In this document: one piece after another, positions 23,554-34,283 of the stretch | How positions within the stretch are numbered: position 1 is the first letter of the stretch | How the letters are laid out: each line of letters starts with the position of its first letter | Source of the DNA: Amanita rubescens | Taxonomy: Eukaryota; Basidiomycota; Agaricomycetes; Agaricales; Amanitaceae | Direction of reading: 5' to 3' | DNA length: 64,000 nucleotides | Assembly: GCA_015039365.1 (NCBI GenBank) | Contig: WION01000089.1 | Location: 1 to 64,000, forward strand | Made by a program: the position numbers and the translations under genes | Notes under the pieces: model-generated | What the model was told of the DNA's origin: nothing | Seen by the model: only the letters and a program-made list of their open reading frames with translations | Database searches by the model: none

Positions 23554-24720
23554 ATATATCTTGTTAATATAGAGAATTAGGATGAGAAAGAATTGGTCGA
23601 GATGATGACGACAAGGCAGCTGAGAGCGCTAGCTAGACGTGGGGGTTGATTTGCGACACGCTGACTACTATTTGATTTCCGAGTCGCCGGAGTTGTCCCT
23701 TGATAGATGGTTTCCATGAGTGCTATGCTGTGTGCCGTGATTGCCTATGATTGCGGAGGACTGCACTCAGCAAGCGAATGGTATGTGACTGCGGTGTACC
23801 CCGATGCTGAAGTGAGTTTGAGCGTATGAACACTGGAGTACTATTTGGTAAACGTTGGCAGACCAAATCAGACGCGGGGGGTGGTCGGGTTGATCGCTGG
23901 CCAGTAATTATAGCTCTGATGCCATATTATCTCGCTAATATTGCAAGAGGAGGTAAGTACCTGTAAGTACTCGATAAAGGAAACGTACGAACGGCATAGT
24001 CGGACGGAGGTGACTCGACGCATCGGGCTCGGATCTCGCCGGCATTCACTGATACCCCGGCGCGCTCGCTGGACGCGCACACATTTCTGCAGAGAGTCCA
24101 CTGGCTCAGGCGTCGGATCAAACCCACCTGCCGCCACTCGCGCTCTTTGATCTTCTCTTTGAATTTGGCTGGTGTTGGGTATGTGTGCGGATTGTCATTG
24201 GGGGGCTGCAACGGTTGTTGGGGTCACCCGAGCATTTTCCCTGTTTTTGCTTCGCCCTCAACGGCCAACGTCACCTCTGCAATCATTCCGGGCACTTCAA
24301 ATGCCTTTTCGAGATACAAATCTCGAAATGGCTTCCTGTAAGTCGTCAGATCCGTCGCCTGGGGCGGTATAACTAATCTTACTATCCAGACACGATTAAA
24401 CGGATGGTGCGCTGAATGTTATGCGCAGGCGAACGACTCAAGGAAATGATGTGGTTGGTGGGGACACCAAGGCTCCCGGTGTGTTTGCTCTATGCTGACC
24501 CGACATTCGATCTAATCACGCCGGACGAGCACAGTCGCCGAAAGACAAGAGCAGAGACGATGTCCCGGGTTCCCCGATGAATTTCAGTCAACGTCTCTGA
24601 CCCAGGACTCACCAACATTCCCAGGTCTCGTGTGGCCGGCACGATGTTCGTTGGATAAAGCTGAAAATATGTTTTGTCGCCGTAGGTACTTTTCTCGCCT
24701 GCGCGTCTACCCGAATGTAA
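23554..24720. other. unit-1-specific segment, possible gene fragment
   Basis: Here unit 1 is longer than unit 2. From about 23,940 to 24,720 the sequence has no counterpart at 34,200-34,780 and replaces the first exon of the prolyl-tRNA synthetase. On the minus strand KPFRDLYLEKAFEVPGMIAE and TPAKFKEKIKEREWRQ read like protein (about 24,340-24,130), but frames do not join cleanly. I cannot name a family. It may be a fragment of an inserted gene. Confidence 0.35.
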
Positions 24721-25625
24721 TTATTCTGTACCAAGGTTTGGTGGTAGTTTCCCCTCTTGCTTTGACAGAAAAAAACATTTCTCGTGTTTCCACTGTCGTC
24801 GTTCCATCTATGCCCTACATACCTCCTCCTCTTCTGCCATCTTTCTCAAGGAGAAAGACGTGCTCGCATATCTTCGCAGTCTAGAAACATCTGAAACCAA
24901 GCTCCAAATTGTCGATTTCGCCGAAACCACTGCTTCATCCGCTACCGGTGCAACAGCCCCTGCTCCTGTTGTTCCAAGGAAGACGCAAAGATAGAGGGTG
25001 CAGTTCAGATTGCTATCGGAGTTAAGAGGTATATCAATGTACGTTTTTTCAACACGATAAATTTTTCCTTGTGTTAAATTATGAGTAATTAGGTCGTGAT
25101 CAAAGCGGACATGCTGGACTATTACAGCTACAACATCTGGAAGGAGATCCAACGTACGATCAACGGACAACCATCGCCATTCGTTTCTAATGTCTAAACA
25201 GAGTGGTTCAACTCTCAGATCGGGGAGCTCGGCGTCCAAAATTCATCCTTCCCCATGTTTGTGTCAGCCAAAGTGCTAGAGCGGGATAAGGACCATATCG
25301 AAGGATTCTCTCCAGAAGTTACATGGGTCACGCGAGCGTTCGTACAAACTTTGCTCTTCGATCCGTTAGCTAATTGACGACCTGTAAATCACAGTGGAAA
25401 CTTGGATCTAAAAGGGCCGATTGCAATCCGGACCTCAGAGACGGCAGTGTACCCTTGTAAGTCTACATATGCACTTCGGAAGAGTGCATATATTCACTCA
25501 CTACGCTAAATGGATCAAGAGTCATCGTAATCTTCCACTCAAACTCAACCAATGGAATAGCATCTTTCGGTGGGAAATCAAAGCCCTCGTACGTTACTTC
25601 GCATTGTTCTGCGCCTCTTGTTAAG
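24720..25625 (+). pseudogene. prolyl-tRNA synthetase fragment
   Basis: This is the unit 1 counterpart of exons 2-6 of the intact gene at 34,284-36,979. Recognisable pieces are [28 protein letters not shown] sequence near 24,855-24,900, the segment around 25,095-25,300 and the PTSE-like region at 25,425. It lacks exon 1 and everything after the equivalent of FKNP at about 25,590. Small deletions break the frame, for example around 24,978 and 25,140. It stops where the USP fragment of unit 2 begins, as expected at a tandem-duplication junction. Confidence 0.85.
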
Positions 25626-25639
25626 TGTGCATCTCATGG

Positions 25640-26145
25640 AGGGACCATAACCGAAACCGATCGGTCTCCGATTGGTGTACGTTTGTTCGTGCGAACCCGC
25701 TACGCCATGTCCGTTCGTAAGCTGGGGAGATCGGGCAGGGTCGAGTGAGGGATAGGTCTTGAGTTCGATGGAGATGGACACAAAAGTGGCCAGGGAGAAG
25801 GAGTGTTCCCATGGTTGAGGAGGCCCAGGGGTAGGAAAGCAGCGCGCTCCCGTTCCTCGAGCCTTTACTGGTTGTACAACTCGTGAGGCGAGGGTTGCTT
25901 GCAGACGGCACTGGCGAACTGCGGCACACGTGGAGATGTCGATGGTGGCTCAGCACTCAGAGGCTGTGATGCGACCACGACAAGCTGTTTCAGAGATTTC
26001 CGCTGCTCTGCTTATAACTCAACCGTCCATCCCTATCTGTCACTGCAGATCTCATCGGAGGTTATCCTTACCTGCCGGTGGCGTCAAAGCCCGAAAAAAT
26101 CGCGCTAAGCTGTCAGTCACAGTTGGTGCAGCACTAGGTTAGACT
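25640..26145 (-). pseudogene. USP 5'-end fragment
   Basis: The sequence repeats part of exon 2, exon 1 and the upstream region of the USP gene (14,400-15,110) with deletions. On the minus strand SPQLTNGHGVAGSHEQTY and DPARSPQ are readable, and RPIGFGYGP reads in a shifted frame. The catalytic Cys exon is partly deleted and no downstream exons exist. It marks the left edge of unit 2. Confidence 0.85.
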
Positions 26146-26481
26146 TGCGCAGACTTCGATTGCAGTATCTAATATCCAGCGCACTTGGTGATGTACCCCT
26201 TACTTATCACCGTCCATAATACATGTTATTGAGGCTCAAACTGAAATAGTGCCTGGGTTGTATCACAAGTGGGTGTGTTTGTCACAAACAAAATGCATTT
26301 TGCAAGAGCCATAGAAACTAACAGTCTACTAGTACATCAAAATGAGAGCATATCATACATGTCTGACCATCGAGAAAAGAAGTTGGTACAAGATGACAAA
26401 ATTAGGATAACAACTGGAGGTTTGTCCTGAGAATGAAGCTTGCATAGGCATTGTGTGATAGGAATGGAGAACATACCAGAT

Positions 26482-29400
26482 TCAAATATGGGAAATCTGA
26501 TCATACAGAAACATAAACAGATCATCTGGATCTGAAGGTAGCAATGCAGAATTTAGGTGATTCTTCACTTTCTCAACATTGCCCTGCTCCTTGAACTGCT
26601 TCAAAGCTTCCATTACTGATTCATAAATTGACTTCATCTTCACCCAGAATGCCTGCTTGACAATGATGAGGATAGCTTGAAAGTGTCAGCTTGTAAGAAA
26701 GTAAATTAGACAGGATGCATTACTAGCTAAGATTTGACAGCCTATGGGCTAATCAAACCAATATCAGCTATGTATATATGTATTAATCCAGATAAAAGTT
26801 AGAATCTCACAGTTGTGGAAATCCCATCATCTGTTTCTTCCCCAAACAACACAAGAATTTCATCCTAAAGATGGCAAAGAGTGAAATTCTAAGGTCAGTT
26901 CAGCACTAGACCTACAACCTGACATGAAGATGAAGATGCCTGCTGAGTCATCTTAAATTGTGTGCTTACCTAAACAGAGGAGAAATTAGAAAAATTGCTA
27001 TGAATGACAGTAAGTTGTGTTGCACAATCTGTACACAGTGGTATCATCATAAAAAAATCTAAAATGTTATACATGTGTCCCACTCACTGGCTGTGAAATC
27101 CAGATGGAGACATGTAATTGTTAAAAAGAAAGAATATTTCTCACAGCCTGTTTTGATCACCAGGTGAATGAGAGAAGAGAGTCTACAAGTTTGACAGATA
27201 TGAGTAACTTACAAACTGTTGTCAATGTCATCCTATGGTGAAATCTCTACCAGATATATGCACACAAATACTTACATCCTGTCAGTCATGAAATCAGACT
27301 GCAGCCTGAATAAACAAAATGTGTGTTGTATGTATGACATACATACTAGCATTCATTGGTAGAATATTTTCAGGAAGGTGATTGGAATGCCACTCAGGAT
27401 AGATCATAAAATTGTAGCATTACTTCTTCCTGTTGGCCATGAGCTGAATGTGACTACTTGGACAAAAGAGCATGATACACACCAACTGGTGATTAAAGGA
27501 TGAGATGTATCTGATGAAGGAAAGAAGGGTATCACTTGCTATCTGTTTATCACAAGATGCCAAGTCTGTATAGCATATGAAAGCATATTGTCACTCACAA
27601 ACTGTCAATCATAGCATGAGACATGATGGGTCTGGCAGGCAGAAGAAATGCAATGCTAGTACTCACTGCCTGAGGATTATTAGAGGGGTTGTGATGAAAC
27701 TGATTGCAAGGAAAAGTGGCTTCCTCACTCACATCCTATGGATTATTGGATGAGTTGTGAAGACTAACTAGTAAACATGATTACTGTGTCACTCACACTC
27801 TGATGTTTATGAGACAGAAAATTGCCTGAAAAAGGTGTAATGGCTCACTTCCTGTTGGAGATTGAATATGTGGTGTCACTATCTGTAGAAGTGCAATATC
27901 ACTCACTCCCTGTTTGTAATAGGATTGGACAAGATAAGACTGCCAGAAATGAAAGGCAGAGTGATACTTGCTTCCTTTTAATCATGACACAAGATGTGAG
28001 ATAATGTGTTAGACAAGTGTCCAATGTCACTTACTAGCTGATCATAAGGATGAGTTGTGTGTGTGATAAAACTACTTCATAATATCACTTACAAACTTGT
28101 GGATCACATATGTAAAAATTGTACAACTTCCTGTCAGAGAGGGAAGGTGGCTCACAAGCTATGGTTCAGGTCATGATATGCTCAAACTTTCTGACAGATG
28201 GAACTTCACTTACATCCTGTTAGTCATGAAATGGGTTGGTGAGACTGCCTGTCACCTGGGAGAACCAAATGAAGTTCACTCACATACTGAAATTGAAAGG
28301 TCCAACTTTGAGACTGCCTTGAAGACAAAATTACAGCATCACTCACATCCTAAAGAATATGGGATGAAAGGAAAGAAGACAGCTAGATGAAAGTGGCATT
28401 CACCTTCTGTTGGTCATGGGATTTGACATCCAGCAGATATCCAGCAGATATGTTATGCTGCTTGCCTGCTGTTATAGTGGAGCATTGTGATGAGGTTGCC
28501 CAGCAGTGAAATCACAGTGATGCTTACAAGCTAAATATTGTATGAAAAGGATAGCCATATGAGAAAAGAAGGGGTTGCTCACATACTGAATGGAATGTGA
28601 TGTGATGTGCAACTGGGAAATAAAGCATCACTCACATTCTTTGGATATGATACAACATGTGGTGAGACTGCCTATCAGAAAAATAGTGAAGTTTTACTCA
28701 CTTCCTGAGGGCATATGATAAGAATACTTCATTAAATATGTTGCCTTACTTTCTGTTGATCATATATAATATGTGATGACTCTGGCAGGAAAGATTACAT
28801 TGCCACTCACTTTCTGTTGAGAATATGAAGTACAATGAGATGGCCATTCATAAAGTGCAATGTCACTTGTTACATACATACTGTTCAAGGGTTGGGGTGT
28901 AAAGAATGTGCTCAGCACACCTGAGAAAGAAAAAGAGTACAGTGTCACTTACTTCCTGTTAGCAATGGAAAGGGATGTGGTAAGACTTTTTGGCAAATAA
29001 ACTAATGTGTCACCTACATTCTTTGCATATGGCATCATGGGGTTAGATGATCACTGCCACTATGCAAAAAACAAGCACAGTATGACTCACTCTCTGTTAG
29101 TGATCAAAGGTAATGGAATGAGAATAGCTTAAGAGGATGATACTGTTACTTACCTCCTGTTGGTCAGGTATCATTTCTGAGAAGACTGTCCATTAACAAA
29201 AAAGCAGTGCCACTAACTTTCTATGTATATTTAATAATGGGCTGTACTAGTCAGACATGGGTCAGAGAATACTTACAAACTGTTGGCAATCAGGTGTGAT
29301 GTTGTGATTAAATATTTTATTTCACCCACCCACTGTTTGTCATAGGATGTCCATAAAATATTTGCCTAATAGATAAAACCAATACTTCACACACTTTCTG

Positions 29401-31540
29401 ATGTGGATGGAGGGATGCAAATGAGACCCAAGGGCCTATGTAAATTCTTTACTCACTTCCTATTGTTCATGGAATGCAATTGATGACATTGTTAAAATGC
29501 TGTAATGTTACTCACATGCTGTTAATCATCAGAAGAGACATGATGAGAGTACTTCCTTGCATCAAATTGAATGACACTCACATACTGTTAATTTGGAATG
29601 AGACTTGATTAGATACAAAGATTAGTGCACTGACATCCTTTTGGTTGTGAAAGCATATCAGCATGTACTAATGTGCAGAAATAAGTTTAATAGAGCACTT
29701 ACTTCCTGCATATGTATTGCACATTAATGTGACAAGAAGGATTTCCCTATAGGTACTGTAGCACTCACCTCCTGGTACAATGAGCCACCTTATGTACATA
29801 TCCAAATGTCAAGTAGTACTTACAGTCTAATTGTTGGCATGAATTCTGAACTAGAAATGGGACAGGTTCACGCACTTGCTTTTGGTGATACAATCAGACC
29901 TCATTGGCATCAGTTATATTTCATCATCACTTACCCACTGTTGTCTATTGCATTAGATCTGGTTGCAGGTGCAGTTATAATATTGCTCACTTTCATCAAA
30001 AAATGCTATTTTCAAGAAATTTGCATCACTATGTCAGCATATCAGGTTGAGCAGAATTACACACATCCTTCACCATGGTATTCAGAAAATAAATTTACAG
30101 CAACATGTGAAAGTGCACTCACATTCTAATTCATATTTTTTGAACATCTACTGTTTTAGGTATGGCTATGAAAAGCACAGTACTTACTTTTTTGATGAAC
30201 TTGCCAGGGCTTAACATTACTAGTCTTCTCAAAGGCATTTACAGCTTACCCAAAAGTATGGAAAGCAGTTGAGGGCATTCCAAATAACCTGACTCCATGA
30301 AGGCTCATGATTAACTAGGGCTTGTCTGAAAATTGTCAAAATTTATCACTGGAATTTGGAATGTGACTCTCACTTAAGGGCTGACTTGACACAAAGATTA
30401 AGATTGTTCATTTGTGTTGAGACAAAGAGCTTGTATAGGCTGGTATCATCAATTGCATCAGCAGTTTTCTCAGTCAATTCAGAACAGTCCATCTCTGGTG
30501 TATCCATGTCTATTGAACATTGTATTAGTATCTCTCATGATTCAAAAAATGTTAATTATTTTCACCTCGCAAGTGCACATATGCCTTTGGAGGAAATTGA
30601 ACATTTAAAACTTTGGAAAGGTATGTCTCCTGGAAAACAGTGTCAGCTTTTTCCTCAGCTTTAGCCCACCTATCTGATCCATCTTGTTCATCATTCAATT
30701 TAGCATATTCCTGAATCACCAGAGCATCAAATTTGGTGAATGCATTCACCAAAGGGACTGTGGGTATGCCATTTAGGACACAAAAATGAAATCAATAAAA
30801 GCACTGGACTTATTTGTGATGGCTTACCTTTCCCTGTCCCTTTAGTAAAGAACTCAAGTTCTGATGATAGAATGGGGCGAGAGCCATCCATGGGTATACA
30901 ATACCTATGAAAATGTTGACTAACTGGCCATGGCCATGTAGAAAAAAATTAAGAATACCAAATTGCATGCAACTGATCTCCTACTTCAATTGCAGCAGAT
31001 CGCCTCTCAATGAATTTCCAAACATCCTGAAGCTCCTTGTTGTCCCCAGCTTCAAATCCCTGTGAATCATGGAAGATAAAGTTACTTCCAGCATATGTAA
31101 TCTGGTCCTCTATATTGTGTATGCCTCGCTGAAAATATTGCATATCAATCCTAGTAAGTTTATGCAGAAGTTTACTCACCTCCATCGATGGTGCCAAATG
31201 CATTGATGAAAGTTCTGATTATTGGTGTCAAAAGGCAACCACAGCCCCATAGTATACAGATGAAGATCAAGCATACCTTCAAGCTCAATACCATTTTGAT
31301 CATATACGATGGGCTTTGTCCCCTTTCCCACACCACAAACCTTCTCAAGGATAGTGGTCTTGCCTGCATTGGCCCTTCCTATGATGAGAATACGGAAATG
31401 GCGGCATTTGTATCGCTCTTTGAGCATATTAACGGAGCCTACACGATGAGAAATTTGAAGAGTTACTACTAGTAAATGTTGATGTATGCAGATTGCAACG
31501 TACATGATTCATTTGTGTTAGAAGCCTCCGACTGCGACAT
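26482..31540 (-). CDS. P-loop GTPase with single-codon exon array, copy 2
   Basis: ATG 31540 (MSQSEASNTNES) starts the gene and the first intron ends just before the exon encoding VNMLKERYKCRHF. G1 is GRANAGKTT, G3 DSQGFEAG and G4 TKFD. The conventional part ends in SWSQVIWNALNCFPYFW. The array follows: FIKK, two codons, HFLMK, W, then about 50 more single codons, the 54-base exon DEILVLFGEETDDGISTT, one codon, and the last exon ending FLYDQISHI. Relative to copy 1 an interval of about 490 bases is missing near 27,385. It removes eight consecutive codon-intron units without shifting the frame. About 41 of 52 shared microexon codons encode the same residue as copy 1. Confidence 0.75.
26710..30230 (-). 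repeat. microexon-intron array of GTPase 2
   Basis: This is the same kind of array as at 15,735-19,735 and collinear with it. Introns have drifted with many small indels while the three-base exons and splice motifs are retained. GC donors occur near 27,547, 27,967 and 28,444. The codeless AG-GTAAGC site of copy 1 is conserved at 26,964-26,971. Confidence 0.8.
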
Positions 31541-32462
31541 GAGTTTTGCTTGTGCTGGACGGAAACAAGTCCTAGATAGGGACGACAGCCCATTAGAGCG
31601 GACCAATGTTTGCGAAGTAGAAAAAAGTACGTTACTAGAGAGCCGCGTTCAAGAAGCGACGAAGTGGGGGGTCGAGTTATAAGAAGCGGCTGATGATGGA
31701 GGTAGCCGGTAACCAGCTTCGATGCTTACTCCATAGGCAAACCCAGAACGAGTACATTCTGATCATCTGATAGCACATATATGCTGAGCCTAGGCTCAAA
31801 TGACTCAGTCACGTCTCCGAATTCGGATTTCGGGTGACGGTACTACGATAATGCCTCAGCTGCACTTTGACCACTCGTCTGTAATGAAGCGCGAACCTTA
31901 TGACATCATTATCGACTCGGGAACAACGCAACTATATGGCAAAGATCCTTTCACGTCCACAGATAACGCGGATGGGTGCCGATTACGAGCAGTATCATTG
32001 TCTTGGCGCCCGGCGTATTGATCCGATCATAAGATCTGAGAAGCTGAGGTTGTGCGATCAGTCATCGATTCGCCATAAACGCAATGGTACGACGAATGAC
32101 AAGGAGATGCAGATGCACAAAGCATGGTTGGACGATTCTTGAGAATCTGAGTGTACGTACTTATAATATACATACTCTTTCCGGGAAGTTGCCATAGCAT
32201 CGGCTCGGCTGAGGGTCAATCCGGCCGTGCGAGCTCACTTCCTGCCAACCAATAGCTCAGCGCAACGTATAAGAAATAAAACAAGGGAATGCCCGTAGGT
32301 ATTACAACAAGCGGCTTGGTCAACTAGAGTCCAGCGACTAATAGTCGCATGTTCAGCGCTGGTGCCTACGATTCTTGGGTTGTTTCATGAAATGGCGCCA
32401 ACCCAAGTTTTGGCCTTAATTCATTCTCTGTATTAAATACGACGTGTGCATTCTTCATAAAA
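31541..32462. other. spacer between GTPase 2 and peptidase 2
   Basis: This is the counterpart of 21,047-22,044. It contains only the peptidase-like fragment listed separately. Confidence 0.5.
31799..32021 (+). pseudogene. aspartic peptidase fragment
   Basis: A plus-strand frame reads EPYDIIIDSGTTQLYGKDP, which has the form of the second active-site motif of A1 aspartic peptidases (IIDSGTT). It lies on the strand opposite to the neighbouring peptidase gene and has no first motif, signal peptide or C-terminal part. In unit 1 the same site (about 21,388-21,415) is interrupted. It looks like the relic of another, divergently placed peptidase gene. Confidence 0.4.
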
Positions 32463-33911
32463 CTATGAGGTTCTGTTAGTTTTTGTCAACAGATACAATT
32501 GGATTTCACCTGTTGCCTAAAGCCCATGAACCTGAAGGCCATTCACCCTCGGGCATCACCTGAATTGCCCCGAGACATACATGCTCGTTGTCCGAGTGGC
32601 CTTGGTTTGAATAGGTTCCTCCGTGGTTAACAATGGTCCCGAAGAGCATAAAACTAGAATTGCGCATCAATATCAATATGCTCCTCGAGAGCCTTGCTCA
32701 CCTATCACGACTCAACGTCCAATCTTGGCCACCCCATGAAAAACTTATTTTGGGAAATGGGTGTAAGTTACACCTGAGGATCCAATGCCCATTCCTTTTG
32801 ACAGCAGTTTCTATCTTGGCGTAGATCTTATCCACCTGTTCTTGAGGGCCAAATATCGTATCCGTTCCACTGATGATAAGTGTCCGCAATGTCTCTGCTA
32901 TAACTTCTTCGCCCACTTTGACCTTTCCATTATCGATTGCCCAGTATGACAAGACTTCTTTTTCCAACCCCACGGCCCCCGCCTTGACGCCTGGGTGGTA
33001 CTCGAGACGACTTTCGTCAAACAACGCCGGATCTCCAAGCCAGCCGATGAAGAGTTTGGAACCGGTCTCTGCGATGTGGAAAGCAAAGACGCGAGTAAGT
33101 TTGTGTTGACCGAGGAGCTCGGCAATAACAGATTTTCCCTTGTTGAAGGACAAAGCGGGGAAACCGAGAATGCTGGTCATTTAAATTTCAGCACAAAAAT
33201 TCAAGTAGACAAATAGGAGATCGCTAACCCGTCATACGGCTGATTGTCAAAGTCTCTTGTAAAGCCCTCTAAAGCACCATATAGGTGTCTCACTACTGTT
33301 ACGCCTCCAAATATTACATTGCCTTCGTACGCTCTGCTTTTTTCATTGTTTGAATTGTCTTGCAATAAACCCCACATGCTATACTTAGGCCATACGTTCC
33401 AATGTATAGAGCTGGTGCACCTGAGTTGGGTGGTATCTCCAATATAGTTTTCCGAATATCTGGATTCACAGGCGGTACACGAGCAACCCAGAGGTCAGAT
33501 GATCCAGTATCGACTTTCACTTTGAATACAGTGTTATGGATGTTGATTCGTGCGACGAAAACATTGTCGTATTCAAATCGATTTGTTCTGTAGTGCTGGA
33601 GGTTTATCGTGATCAGCTGCGGGTTCCGCCGTTCAATGGGTGACGCCGAAACAAACGACCCATCAGCGTGAGGGTCGATATCGCTACCCTGTGGTTGAAA
33701 TTCAGCATGTCGATAAAATAAGTAGGGGAACATGCCTCCATACCATGGTAAAAGTCTCGTCATCAGTGTAGGAGTAGTAATTTAATACGCCGTCCATCGT
33801 CGAGTTGCTGTCGAGAGGGATGAAGTCATCTTCGCTTTGTTTGCGGCGGGAGCGAGCGGAGAAGGTGACAGTGGCAGTGAGGAGGGTAACCACCAGCTTT
33901 GAAAGGATCAT
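32463..33911 (-). pseudogene. aspartic peptidase homologue, copy 2
   Basis: It starts at ATG 33911 with a signal-peptide-like N-terminus, as in copy 1. The first motif VFKVKVDTGSSDLWVAR is intact. Near 33,391 one base is missing relative to copy 1, so the frame leaves GTYGLSIACG and the homologous reading resumes as MWGLLQDNS in another frame. The second catalytic motif is TLIISGTDTIFGP, without the Asp, exactly as in copy 1. The C-terminal exon is also shared. An unannotated intron could in principle repair the frame, but no good splice pair is visible there. Confidence 0.65.
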
Positions 33912-34283
33912 CAACAAAGATCTCAAGAATTGGTCTGGACAAGGCAGTTGACGTGGGGGTTGATTTACGACCTTTTATTGCCAATACGTTTTCCGAGTTG
34001 CCCGAGAGTTCAAGTTGTCCCTTGATAGGTGGTTTCCATGAGCTATGGTCGGTCACTGCGCTCCCAAAATGAAGAATTTACATACGGTTGTACTCTGGTG
34101 TACTCCGACGCATCATGGAGTATTATTTGATAGACGTTAGCAGACAAGAAGATGGTGCGGTCGGAACTGCGTAGATGCCGTACTTTATCTCGCTAAGATA
34201 AAAATTTAAACATCAACCGAACCTGAGCACAACGAAAAGTCAAACCTCGTTTTGCTCTCGTCGTCGCCGGCAGTGAGCACCGG
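33912..34283. other. divergent intergenic region
   Basis: This is the space between the peptidase homologue (-) and the prolyl-tRNA synthetase (+), so it probably holds both promoters. Part of it matches 23,560-23,940 in unit 1. No clear motif can be named. Confidence 0.4.

Larger units (their letters stand above)
14400..25625. repeat. segmental tandem duplication, unit 1
   Basis: This unit holds the 5' part of the USP gene, GTPase gene 1, an aspartic peptidase gene and a broken prolyl-tRNA synthetase fragment. The same order and orientation recurs from 25,640 to about 35,740. Matching anchors include CATAACCGAAA at 14,400 and 25,649, the USP upstream region, the whole GTPase locus, GGTCAATCCGGC at 21,796 and 32,215, and the peptidase. 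Identity is high in many blocks but indels are frequent. Confidence 0.9.

Noticed and set aside
24090..24150. Possible tRNA or B-box like sequence (GGGTTTGATCC on the minus strand)
   Set aside because: It lacks the invariant C and has no cloverleaf around it; the stretch is more easily read as coding debris.
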